This document shows positions 31,326 to 40,099 of a stretch of DNA of 43,859 bases, one piece after another; positions within the stretch are counted from its first letter, which is position 1, and the number at the start of each line of letters is the position of its first letter. The translations under genes were made by a program, and so were the position numbers. Source of the stretch: Branchiostoma floridae (Eukaryota; Chordata; Leptocardii; Amphioxiformes; Branchiostomatidae); assembly GCF_000003815.2 (NCBI RefSeq), contig NW_023365786.1:33749-77607 (forward strand). Direction: 5' to 3'. Under the pieces are notes generated by a model, which searched no databases, was not told the origin of the DNA, and saw only the letters and a list, made by a program, of their open reading frames with translations.

Positions 31326-33552
31326 TCAGCTTTATGATACCTTATGCCACGTAGAAAATGGTGGGAGATTTGTGGTTAGTAACTTCCTTGGGCTAACAAG
31401 TATCTACAAGATATGCTGAATATTCCAAAATCACCATTTATATTGCATTTTCTGACTTTGGACATCCTAAAAAAGAGAAAAATGGTCTTTTGTTACCTCA
31501 AAGCATGTCGTCCGTATGAAAGTTTCTGTTGAAAATTATTCTTTGATAGTGCAATATTATCTATTTAGTTGCAACCTTGTTTTCCTATGATTAGATTGCC
31601 TGCTTTTTCTTCCTTTTTAAAGACTTTCATAAATCTCACTTTTACCAACTACTTGATCGTACCATGCTCCTGACGCCCTGAAGAAAAATAAAATCTGTTT
31701 AACCCAAACTTTCCAAGGATTTCATGTCAATCTTATCATGTTTATACAATAACGTTTAACATTTTCCTTTGTATCTATTTCAACAACTTTAGACACTTTC
31801 AACGAAAGTCTAATGATTCTCATTTGTTTACAAAATGTTTTCTCATGTTGTCGAGCTATTTTAGTGTGCGTCTATTCAACTTTTCTATAACTGCTACATT
31901 GCTAATGACCCGTCTGACTCCAAGGTAGTATTGTAAATTTGTTACGTACTATATCTTATTGCGTGTCAGTGTAAAATCACCGCAAAAATCACATTTATAC
32001 ACCGTAAGAAATAATTTCCACAACGACATTGAAACTAGATTTATAAGGTGGGTGCTTAATATGAGTGTCCGTTTCTGTGCCATTACGCCTGAGAGAAACA
32101 CTTCCAATATGGTTAACGTATGATCACAAGGTTGGAAAACTTTTACGAAAGAACCCACTCAGGTAGTGGGTGCTTTGCCTATTTCCTTAAAATGGGTATG
32201 TAATATTTCCTTCTCTGTTATCTCTGCATCTAAACTCTGCATCTATCAATACAAAATGCACAATTCACTGAGGTAAAAAATGTGTTCTTAAAATGGTCAT
32301 TTATACTCAATTTGGTGTTTCCCCCAACGGCATTGTCTTTCTCGCTCTCATTGCACCTCAAAACGACGTGTCAAATCTTGCACACCCTTGTTACAGACAG
32401 TTTTTACTTCCATAGAGTTTCTAAACTTCCTCAGTGCCACAATTTTTTACACGATACAAATGTCCGTCCAACAGGCCACCAACGCGACTATCTCACAGTT
32501 TGGAGGCGGTAAAATGTCTGCTGCGATCTATTCATGCGTGAAAAGGTCACGGAGTTAACCGACCTGTCGGCAGCTGTTTGCGTGGCGATAATGTTCGATC
32601 AAATGGAAACTCGCTCGTTAATTATAACAGATTTGTTTTCTAACCAGCGAAATATCAGCAAGGAACATTTTATACATAGAAGTTCGCCTTTGGAAGGTAT
32701 TTCGATCCCGTTTTTAAACAATGTTCTTCAATATCAGACAATAAGGTAAATATATTAGAACAGTAGTAAATGGTTAGGCCAGATCAGCTAAATGTTGTTT
32801 ATCATTTGACATCTCATGAACATTCGAACACAGGCTGTTTAAAAGCTCATCCACAGAATGTACCAAACACATCCGTATTGAAAAGACGTGCTCCGGGCAA
32901 GACTAGTAAGCAGTCCACACACAGAGGTTCCAAAATGGTCGTGTCTAGAAGAAAATCTCCAGCCAGGTTAGGGCTGTATAATGTACCAAGTGAAGGTTTG
33001 ATGTAAGATTTCCCCTTCAGGGAACTGGAGAATAGAACAGCTACATCACACATAAACCAAGGGACTAACGCTCAAACTTTAACCCATTAGATATGCTATA
33101 CATCAGTCAACTTCTGTTGTAGCACAGCTGAATTAAAAGAGACATTCCAGCCTCCACATTTATAGAACCAATTGTAAAGAACTACAACACGCACCATTGT
33201 TGTTCTCTGCTCTCTTGAAGCAAGTTTTCTGTCCAAGTCACCGGACGTATTCCTAGTCGGACATGACCTCCACACGTCACCCATAATCCATACATCGCTT
33301 GTCGTCCAGAGCACATGGTAAATCTCTAACTGGCGAAGGAAATAACCTATCCATAGTCAACACTTCACAAGTTGCCAAAAACATTGATCAGTTAGAAGGA
33401 ACATGGCGGCAACCGACCTTCTATAAAACTTTAAGTTGAAAAACCGGTTGTACACAAGGTCGCTTATCGTGCAGGTACATTAACGACATCTAGCGGTCTC
33501 GTGCACCACTACATGTGCCACCAAATGACTCATTGACAACTTGTGCGGAATA
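31326..33552. other. Unassigned AT-rich sequence
   Basis: I see no gene, long repeat or element. An AACATGGCGGCAACC at 33401-33415 resembles a YY1-type start, but the frame closes after seven codons. Confidence 0.35.
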
Positions 33553-34427
33553 ACGTCTGTATCTGTATCTGTATCTATATGTAAATAGCCGTTAAAACCG
33601 CCGTTCAGCGTAACAAACCAGCTTCGCAGGCACGCGGCGCAGCAGCAGTTGGTTATGTTACAACGAACGACCCGTCACACCTAACTTTTGCACATCTATC
33701 TGCAAGTGTTCTTTAAAGCTAGCAAAAGAAGATGTCCCTACTGACTNNNNNNNNNNNNNNNNNNNNNNNNNNNNNNNNNNNNNNNNNNNNNNNNNNNNNN
33801 NNNNNNNNNNNNNNNNNNNNNNNNNNNNNNNNNNNNNNNNNNNNNNNNNNNNNNNNNNNGTTCAGCCGGTATTAGATACTTATCAGTCGGTACGTCCACC
33901 AGTTTATTGGTCATTTTGTACATCATGCAAAGTCTGGACATTTTCCTTCTGTCTTCAAGTGACGTCCACTGCAAATCTTTTTTCATTTTGGTAACACTAG
34001 AATCCCTGTTGTAGTTGTTTGTACATAATCGGGCAGCTTGGTTCTGTACCCTTTCAAGTTTATCTTTGTCTTTCTTTGTATACGGGTTCAATACTGTAGC
34101 GGCATATTCAAGGTTAGGTCTTACTAGTGACGTGTATGCAAGTCATTCTACCCTGGCTGGGCATGCCCACAAGTTGCGTTTGATTACTCCCAATGTCAGC
34201 TTAGCCTAGGTTATTATTTCATTAACATGGCCCCCCCACTTCAGCCCAGTTGTTAACGTAACACCTAGATGTGGTTGTTTTTTTGTGGTTTCTAATGTCT
34301 GACCACAAAACTGGTAATGAGACACATTTGGTGTGCGTTTGTTCGTTATGTGTATGATATAGCACTTATCAGGATTGAACTGCATAAGCCATTTCCTTTG
34401 CAATTCTTCCAGGGTGTTCAGACGTAA
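33553..34427 (-). pseudogene. LINE reverse-transcriptase C-terminus and 3' UTR (defective)
   Basis: Minus-strand frame beginning LNTLEELQRKWLMQFNPDKC and continuing GQTLETTKKQPHLGVTLTT, SLVRPNLEYAATV, RVQNQAARLCTNNY and SRLCMMYKMTNKLVDV is the region after the RT active site in CR1/L2/jockey-type LINEs. Two in-frame stops interrupt it (TAG at about 34207, TGA at about 34150). Beyond the N gap (33747-33859) the frame closes with SFASFKEHLQ, as these proteins do. The 3' UTR ends at a (GATACA)n tail (33553-33575). It is truncated at its 5' end near 34427, typical of incomplete target-primed reverse transcription. Confidence 0.8.
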
Positions 34428-34581
34428 GTGTGCGAAATAGACTCCTGGTGGATTTACTTTCTGGAAATACTTTGATACCCAGTAACATGATGAGTATAAA
34501 CGTTGGTATAAGACTTATATTTACAGGCAGATAATGCAGTCTTCTACCATATCTATGAGACAACAATAAATGTTTGAGTAA

Positions 34582-34950
34582 ATGGTAAATGTGGGAACTA
34601 GATATCCCCCACACATCAGAAGAGCCGTGGCAGCACAACGAGAGAAACTGAAACAAGACACTAAACCATCACTGCAGTTCCAACGACGATTCCACACCGC
34701 TTTTACCCTGTACAAGCTCCTCAAAGGACGCTGCCCTCCACATCTTCAAACCCTGGTGACCAGAATCCGGGCTGCCACTGAGTCACGTTACTCCCTCAGG
34801 AACAGCGACCACCTGACATCTGAACTCATTAAGTCCACCAGAGACCAGAGAACATTCTTCTACAGAGCAACATCACCCTGGAACACCCTCCTTACTTCTA
34901 CTCGCACTGTCACAACTGCTGCTTCCTCCAAAAGAAAACTCCGCCTTTAA
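34582..34950 (+). pseudogene. LINE ORF2 C-terminal fragment
   Basis: The 122-residue frame has HTAFTLYKLLKGRCPPHL, SRYSLRNSDHL and FFYRATSPWNTL, the pattern of the C-terminal part of non-LTR retrotransposon polymerase proteins (YK...CP..L, R.SLRS, WN.LP). No RT active site is present, so it is a 5'-truncated copy from a family different from the one at 33.5-34.4 kb. A 3' UTR-like stretch continues to about 35260, ending in (AAAC)n. Positions 34428-34554 between the two LINEs are unassigned. Confidence 0.65.
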
Positions 34951-35289
34951 TAGAAAACTCTGGGAATGTCTTAAGGGACCCTTACAGGTGTATACAGTGA
35001 CCCAGCATGACCTCTCGCTGTATATGTTGTTGTTGATAAATACTGTTGTAGAGTCTATTGTAGATACTATGACTACTTAGTGCTATGAGACTTAGTGCTC
35101 TAGCGGACGAGAAGGTGGAGAACTAATTACTCACCCCTCCTTCACCATAAAAAGTCATTTGCAGGTCAGGAAAACAGGCAAATAGCCTGTCTGTCTCCTC
35201 ATCTGTCAAATCGACAGGAGAAACAAAAACAAACAAAAAACAACTATGACTACTATATTACATCATGTTCTTTTTATGTACTTGATAAT

Positions 35290-35420
35290 TATCCTGTCCT
35301 TGTCAAATTCCATTTGCAGCTGTCCTTGTCTGTTAGCAGGGCCCTGTGCAAAAACCACAGGCTGGTTGGGCAGCTCTGGCTGTGCGTGCTGAACAGCCAG
35401 AACCTATAAATAGATAAATG
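35290..35420 (+). mobile_element. Short retroposon 3' tail
   Basis: A compact GC-rich stretch (GGGCCCTGTGCAAAAACCAC, GGCTGGTTGGGCAGC) ends in ATAAATAGATAAATGAA, like a LINE or SINE 3' tail. TTTTGCACAGGGCC occurs in inverse orientation at 36293-36306. Positions 35421-35787 show no feature unless they are the distal repeat of the retrotransposon to the right. Confidence 0.35.
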
Positions 35421-35787
35421 AAGAGACTGACCCACGTCATGTGCTCATCTGCATGTTGTGTCAAAGAGTCTTAAATCCAGCCGTAGTATTCTGCAATTCT
35501 GCGGGCAGTAAATTACTTGAGTTTCATCCTATGAAGAACTTTATTCCGTAATTTTAGAACTTTTCTATTTCCATGGCGTGGCACATAACATGAACATATG
35601 TTCTCGGTTATGTTGGGTCTATATGTAGGTCAACAGCAAGTAACTCGAGAAATTGTCAATGGAACTTTGTGATTTTTGGTTGGTGTGTAGCGGTTGTGGA
35701 AAGGAAGGCCAAGTTCGAAAATGGTTTACCTGACGTTTTCCTACGGAACTGCAGCGAGCTTTGTATTTTTATGCGCCTGTTTGTGGA

Positions 35788-35906
35788 CAGCCTGCTCCCT
35801 AAGATCTGATGGCGGGAGTGAGTGGGGATCCCACGTGTGGGTTAGACCCTGAGAGCGACTGCATCCAATTAACAACTTTGATCCCCGGGGGGGCCCAAAG
35901 ATCCAC
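35788..35906 (-). repeat. 119-bp terminal direct repeat, 3' copy (A2)
   Basis: Identical base for base to 41193-41311. It begins CAGCCTGCTCCCTAAGATCT on the plus strand and includes a C4G7 run. The sequence between it and the recombinase stop (35907-36397) is AT-rich and non-coding. Confidence 0.95.
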
Positions 35907-36397
35907 AATTATCTGCACGCTCCCAATGACGGACTAGAGACTGTGCTGGGCTGGTAAACTTTAATAACGAAGCATAAAAACGACAAATTCACCAGGACCA
36001 GACCCAGCGGAGCCGAAAGAGAAGAAAAGGAAGGAGGGGCGTGCAGAGAGTGGAGGAGCGGACCCCAGTAAAGCCCGGGGGTAATGCCTATTAAACGCGC
36101 AATAAATACAAGTTAGACTATAATACGTAATGTAGTCCTAACCTTACACAACAAGTGCGAGTGCTACTGTAGCTCGTACAGAGAACGCGAAGACTAAACT
36201 ACAGAACATTCGAACTACGGAACAAGCGAAGGAAGAATATATACAATATAATACCAAATAGTCTCCTAAATAATATGTAATGAACATTGAAATTTTGCAC
36301 AGGGCCAAAGCACGCATGCCGAACCTATCTAGTTGGAGTGCTGTCAGACAATTGCGGTAGCAGGTTTTGGGAGAGGGGAGGACAGGCCGGCTAGCGG

Positions 36398-37408
36398 TCA
36401 GCCAAGAAGGCCGCGGCTGATGGTGTCGGCGAGGTGCTTCCCGAAGGACCGGCGCTGTTCAAGGGAGGAGTCCAAGTACACTTCGTACGCGTCGGACGAC
36501 CAGTCCCCTAGCAGTTTAATCGTGTTGGAGTCGGCGCCGCAGCGCCAGGCGAAGGTAGCTCCGCCGCGACGGAAGCTGTGCCCGGAGTACTGTGCTGAGG
36601 GAAGGCCTGCGGCTTCAAGCAAGGTCTTAAGGTGGGACACGAAGGTGGCGTGTGTGAGCGACACCAGTCCGCCACCGCTGGCTGGGACGAGAAACGCGGG
36701 TGAGCTGTCCTTAGCCGGAAGAAGGTGGAGCATATTGAGAACAGCCTGACGCGGACAGAGGGGATGGCCGGGTATGGCGGACACTGGAAGTTGCAGAACA
36801 CGTTGTCGGAACTGTCTCGTTTTGGACCACTTAACGTGAACCATTAAACCGTCCGCAGTGAGCTGAATCGACTCGCGAGCGAGGTGTTTGTCGGGAGAGA
36901 AGGCCGTCCCCGATGGAGGAACAAGGTTAGACTTGCGTAGCAGGGTGAAGAAACCGACGCAAAAGGCCGCCCAGAGTGTGGCGTGGAGTGGGCGCCGTAG
37001 ATCCAACAGAGACCTGAGGCGTAGTAGAATCGAAGGCGTGATAGGCAACTTTTGCTGGCTGACGTGCGCGGAGTGCCTGGAGAGGGAGGTGAGAACGAGT
37101 TTAAGATCGAAGGCGTTCGCCGGAGGCGCGGTCAGGCCGTGAAACAAGTGCAGCTGCCGGACGCCGTGGACGTAGATTTTGATGGTGTCCGGGCTTTTGC
37201 ATGACCTGGAAAGGAACTGCGCATACCTGGCTAGGGTGGGAACGTCCGTGGGAAGAGCCGGGAGGCCGAAATACTCGCAGAACAGGAGGAAGGAGCGCCA
37301 CTGCGTCCGAAGATTGTTGTATGTCCCGGTGGCGAAAGCTGACCTTTTGGAGGCGGCCACTTGTCGGTCCAGGAGACACAGTTGAGACGCAGGACCTGAA
37401 AAAATCAC
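36398..37408 (-). CDS. Tyrosine recombinase of the DIRS-like element
   Basis: This frame of about 336 residues joins or integrates the circular cDNA. N-terminal SAM-like part (about 20-110: LRTQWRSFLLFCEYFG, AQFLSRS); catalytic part about 120-335. The catalytic set is visible: Arg158 in FFTLLRKSNL, Lys196 in WSKTRQF, His277 and Arg280 in GHSFRRGGATFAW, Trp303 in LLGDWSSDAY, and the nucleophile Tyr311 in YEVYLDSS. No stop or shift interrupts it. The listed start is a GTG overlapping the RT stop (GTGA); no ATG fits, so expression probably needs frameshifting, reinitiation or splicing. A strong acceptor-like site lies at the junction. Confidence 0.88.
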   Translation of the reverse strand: MIFSGPASQLCLLDRQVAASKRSAFATGTYNNLRTQWRSFLLFCEYFGLPALPTDVPTLARYAQFLSRSCKSPDTIKIYVHGVRQLHLFHGLTAPPANAFDLKLVLTSLSRHSAHVSQQKLPITPSILLRLRSLLDLRRPLHATLWAAFCVGFFTLLRKSNLVPPSGTAFSPDKHLARESIQLTADGLMVHVKWSKTRQFRQRVLQLPVSAIPGHPLCPRQAVLNMLHLLPAKDSSPAFLVPASGGGLVSLTHATFVSHLKTLLEAAGLPSAQYSGHSFRRGGATFAWRCGADSNTIKLLGDWSSDAYEVYLDSSLEQRRSFGKHLADTISRGLLG

Positions 37409-38598
37409 AGATGCGTTAGCAACTCAAAGTTCGAGGGGGTGACGGGGACTTCACTGACGCATATGCCATCCGTCAGACGGAGAAAGGCCTGGCGATGTGA
37501 CGGAGACGTGTTCCAACGGCTGAGATGGTCGGCCAACCTGTTGTCAATGCCCGGCAGGTGCACGGCGCGCAGTTCGAATTGCCCCTTCGCGGCGCAGAGC
37601 CACAGGTTGCGTAGGCACGACTGTAAGAACGGCGATCGACTGCGACCGGAGTTGAGTACTGTGACGGAAGCCTCGTTGTCGCACAGAACCACGATGCGCA
37701 TTCCCAACCAGTGTTGACCCCACAGGCGAACGCAAACCAGGATCGTGAGTAGTTCCAGGCTGTTGATACAAGGGTCCTGCTCGAGGATGAAGGCAGGAAA
37801 GACCGCGTGGAAGTATTCTCCTGACGATTCCAAGAAGCCCCCACAGCCCGTCAGGCAAGCATCGGAACTGAAGACTGCGTCCGCTTTGGTCCACCCGGAC
37901 TGGGGGATGAGAGAGATCCCGTTGTACGTAGGGAGGAAGGTGACCCACCAGGCCAGATCTTTGCGAAATTCCTCGTCGAGGGGCATGCATGTGTGTCTGT
38001 CCGGAAAACGGCGCAGAAACAGTAACATGCGCGAAATGAATAGCCTACCCGGGCGCACACAGGAAGCGATGAACTGTAATTTACCGAGCAGGGACTCAAC
38101 GTCTCGACGTCGCGCTCCGACTTTGTGGCTCCAACCGCGTAATTCCGTCAAAGTGTCAGTCAGACGCTCAGGTGTGACCTCAATCGTCATGCGCACGGAG
38201 TCGATAATCTTCCCGAGGAAGACGAGACGCGTGGTGGGCGGGACGGCCTTGCCTGCCGCCTCATCCAAACCCAAGTCCAGTAAGAGTCGACCCAGGCACG
38301 CGAATGCGTCAGGAGCGCGCGCCGGTGTATCCGCACCGCCCAAATCGTCCAGGTAGTTGACGCAAGTGTAGTCGTAGGTGCCGTAGATGAAGCGTACCGC
38401 GTCCGTAACGCGCTGACAGAGATGGGAGCCCGTACGAATCCCGAAGGGTACGGTGACGTCAGCGAAACGACTCCCCTCCCACTGAAAACCGAGAAGATGG
38501 TAGTCAGCAGGATCCACGTAAAGTTGACGGTATGCCCGGCTAAGGTCACTTTTGTACAGTAGACAGCCGGGGCCGAGCCGCGCAACTAAGGCAGTCAA
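37405..38598 (-). CDS. RT/RNase H of the DIRS-like element, main part
   Basis: About 397 residues. RT motif A is LYKSDLSRAYRQL (Asp18), then PFGIRTGSHLCQ, the active-site box VNYLDDLGG (YLDD 82-85) and TRLVFLGKIID. RNase H follows with Asp246 (SSDACLTGCGG), Glu282 (INSLELL), Asp307 (VLCDNEAS) and Asp357 (LADHLSRW): a full D-E-D-D set. The C-terminus ends at a TGA overlapping the recombinase frame. No methyltransferase-like domain follows, unlike DIRS1 proper. The frame continues upstream of the listed start (RRLRYPSVDDLTALVARL) and is separated by a frameshift near 38600-38640 from the RT N-terminal part. Confidence 0.9.
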   Translation of the reverse strand: MTALVARLGPGCLLYKSDLSRAYRQLYVDPADYHLLGFQWEGSRFADVTVPFGIRTGSHLCQRVTDAVRFIYGTYDYTCVNYLDDLGGADTPARAPDAFACLGRLLLDLGLDEAAGKAVPPTTRLVFLGKIIDSVRMTIEVTPERLTDTLTELRGWSHKVGARRRDVESLLGKLQFIASCVRPGRLFISRMLLFLRRFPDRHTCMPLDEEFRKDLAWWVTFLPTYNGISLIPQSGWTKADAVFSSDACLTGCGGFLESSGEYFHAVFPAFILEQDPCINSLELLTILVCVRLWGQHWLGMRIVVLCDNEASVTVLNSGRSRSPFLQSCLRNLWLCAAKGQFELRAVHLPGIDNRLADHLSRWNTSPSHRQAFLRLTDGICVSEVPVTPSNFELLTHL

Positions 38599-38603
38599 GT
38601 CAT

Positions 38604-39050
38604 CTACAGACGGGTAACGTAAGCGCCGAGATAAGTGTCCGTGGAGATTCCAGCGTTGACTGACGTGAACTCGGGAAAGCTGAAGTCCACCACTATCCGC
38701 CTGCTACTGGAATCTTTCTTTGGGACAGTCTGTAATGGGCTACAAATTAAAGGCGGGTTGAAGAAGTCTGTAGGTAATGGACCTATGGTGGCCCCGAGTC
38801 GAAGTTCCTTGCTTATATAGTCATTAACATGATCACGGTAGCGCAGAGATGACGCGTGATTTGTGAGAGGGACATCTGGTTGACGCGGACCGGAGTAGTT
38901 CACAGGGAAACCAAATTCGATCAAGTCGCAGAGATCCTTATCTGTGCAGTCCACGAGATAATGGCGCCACGCGGGGACGTTCAGCTTGGTGGGTACTGGG
39001 AGGCGGCAGCCTCTGAAGTTGGGCAGGCCGGACTGGAGGCATGCACCGTG
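38604..39050 (-). CDS. RT N-terminal part of the DIRS-like element
   Basis: Open from a TAA at 39051-39053 to a TAG at 38604-38606. It reads LPNFRGCRLPVPTKLNVPAW, then LCDLIEFGFPVNYSG, the PLPTDFFNPPLICSPLQTVP segment and SSRRIVVDFSFPE with SVNAGISTDTYLG. These are the conserved N-terminal motifs of DIRS reverse transcriptases. No good ATG opens it before the conserved region. It lies in the -1 frame relative to ORF2, overlapping its end by about 70 nt. The frame is lost just after DTYLG, where related proteins run on into the LRYPSVDD motif found in the next frame. Confidence 0.8.
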   Translation of the reverse strand, partial: HGACLQSGLPNFRGCRLPVPTKLNVPAWRHYLVDCTDKDLCDLIEFGFPVNYSGPRQPDVPLTNHASSLRYRDHVNDYISKELRLGATIGPLPTDFFNPPLICSPLQTVPKKDSSSRRIVVDFSFPEFTSVNAGISTDTYLGAYVTRL

Positions 39051-40096
39051 TTATGCCAGCGCTGGAAATCGGAGAGGCTGGGAGGACGGGGCGTCTTGGC
39101 GTTCCTCAAACGATTGATGGGCCCCTCGACAGGGACCGGAGACAGGACACTGTCAGGGCCTGGGGGGCCGACCGCTGAGTCGACCGAATAAACACTGTAA
39201 GGGTAATCGCGCTGTTCGCAATCATCTGACAACACACCAGGGCACTGAAGAACGGGCCTGGTGACGGACCCCGACATCTGGGAAGTTTTAGCCGCTGGTG
39301 GCAAGTCCAAACAGAAGGGAGAGATGGGGATCACATCACCCGACCGATTCGTACCCGCAATGCTAGAGCTAACATCATAATAATCGCAAGAGTTCTGAGA
39401 CGCAACTACGGTGGTCGAGCTACACTCTCGGCAAGGTACATCAATATCATCAACATCATAATGGCTAGATCGTGAAGGAATACATGACAAAGTATGAGAG
39501 GCGCCAGGGGCCTGTCGTTCAAATATGGTTACATGCGGTGAGAAACCCTCGTGTCGGGGGACATATACAACAGTACTACCGGAGGGGGCCAGTTGCTCCA
39601 ACATGGGGACATTTGACGTGTGAAAACAGACGTCCGAAACAACACTACCCGGCCCGTACACATGTGGCAAATTACTTGAAGTACTCTCACGCGGAATAAC
39701 ACAAGACATCGTGCCCTCGCTGCGAGGGATATCAATGAAATCAAAATCTGATCCCTCTTGGCAGGGAACGTCAATTATAACAACAACATCATCATCAGGA
39801 GCATAGCGCTCGTACGCATGTGACAAACTTCTCTCAGGATGAGAGACGTGCGATAAAATATCCTCCTGGTGAGGAGCACTAGTTAAATCAACATGAGGCC
39901 CCTCTTGGCAGGGGAAATCAATAACATTAAGACATGGAAAGATGTCAGAGTCGGGCCCCTCTTGGCAGGGGAAAGTACTAGTATCGATACGAATACTATG
40001 ACTAAAAGTCTGAAGGAACGGGCGGTCATTCACGGTAGATGGTCCAATGTCAAGGTTTTCACATACCTCAGGGCAGTCCGTGTTATGGAGAGTTAG
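38981..40096 (-). CDS. ORF2 of the DIRS-like element, in frame after the Gag UGA
   Basis: About 371 residues from the codon after the Gag stop (the first near-cognate start is a GTG at 40033). There is no ATG at its head, and it is exactly in Gag frame. Composition is low-complexity, rich in Ser, Pro, Asp and Val, probably disordered. A motif of the type (F/V)PCQEG(P/S) followed by Asp-rich residues recurs: TFPCQEGP, DFPCQEGP, DVPCQEGS, with variants DIPRSEG, YVPRHEG and DVPCREC. I recognise no domain. Its position between Gag and Pol suggests a Gag extension or linker made by stop-codon readthrough. It is not a protease by any visible motif (no D-S/T-G in context). Confidence 0.7.
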   Translation of the reverse strand, partial: LTLHNTDCPEVCENLDIGPSTVNDRPFLQTFSHSIRIDTSTFPCQEGPDSDIFPCLNVIDFPCQEGPHVDLTSAPHQEDILSHVSHPERSLSHAYERYAPDDDVVVIIDVPCQEGSDFDFIDIPRSEGTMSCVIPRESTSSNLPHVYGPGSVVSDVCFHTSNVPMLEQLAPSGSTVVYVPRHEGFSPHVTIFERQAPGASHTLSCIPSRSSHYDVDDIDVPCRECSSTTVVASQNSCDYYDVSSSIAGTNRSGDVIPISPFCLDLPPAAKTSQMSGSVTRPVLQCPGVLSDDCEQRDYPYSVYSVDSAVGPPGPDSVLSPVPVEGPINRLRNAKTPRPPSLSDFQRWHNTVHASSPACPTSEAAASQYPPS

Positions 40097-40099
40097 TCA
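40094..40099 (-). promoter_or_regulatory. Candidate translational readthrough site (UGA CUA)
   Basis: The Gag stop codon and following codon read UGA CUA on the minus strand. UGA CUA is the established leaky-stop context in animal mRNAs (for example AQP4 and MAPK10) and in some viruses. The frame downstream stays open for 371 codons. Readthrough is an inference. Confidence 0.55.

Noticed and set aside
33401-33424. Possible gene start at AACATGGCGGCAACC
   Set aside because: The frame ends after seven codons, and no donor or downstream exon is visible.
35338-36306. TTTTGCACAGGGCC in inverse orientation at 35338-35352 and 36293-36306 as terminal inverted repeats
   Set aside because: Only 14 bp. 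One copy lies inside the retrotransposon and the other in a retroposon tail outside it; chance or shared tail sequence is more likely.
36333-36749. Plus-strand open frames across the retrotransposon (also 37745-38356, 40166-40729, 40704-41066)
   Set aside because: They are antisense shadows of the recombinase, RT and Gag frames in GC-rich DNA; no domain, and the minus-strand frames have clear motifs.
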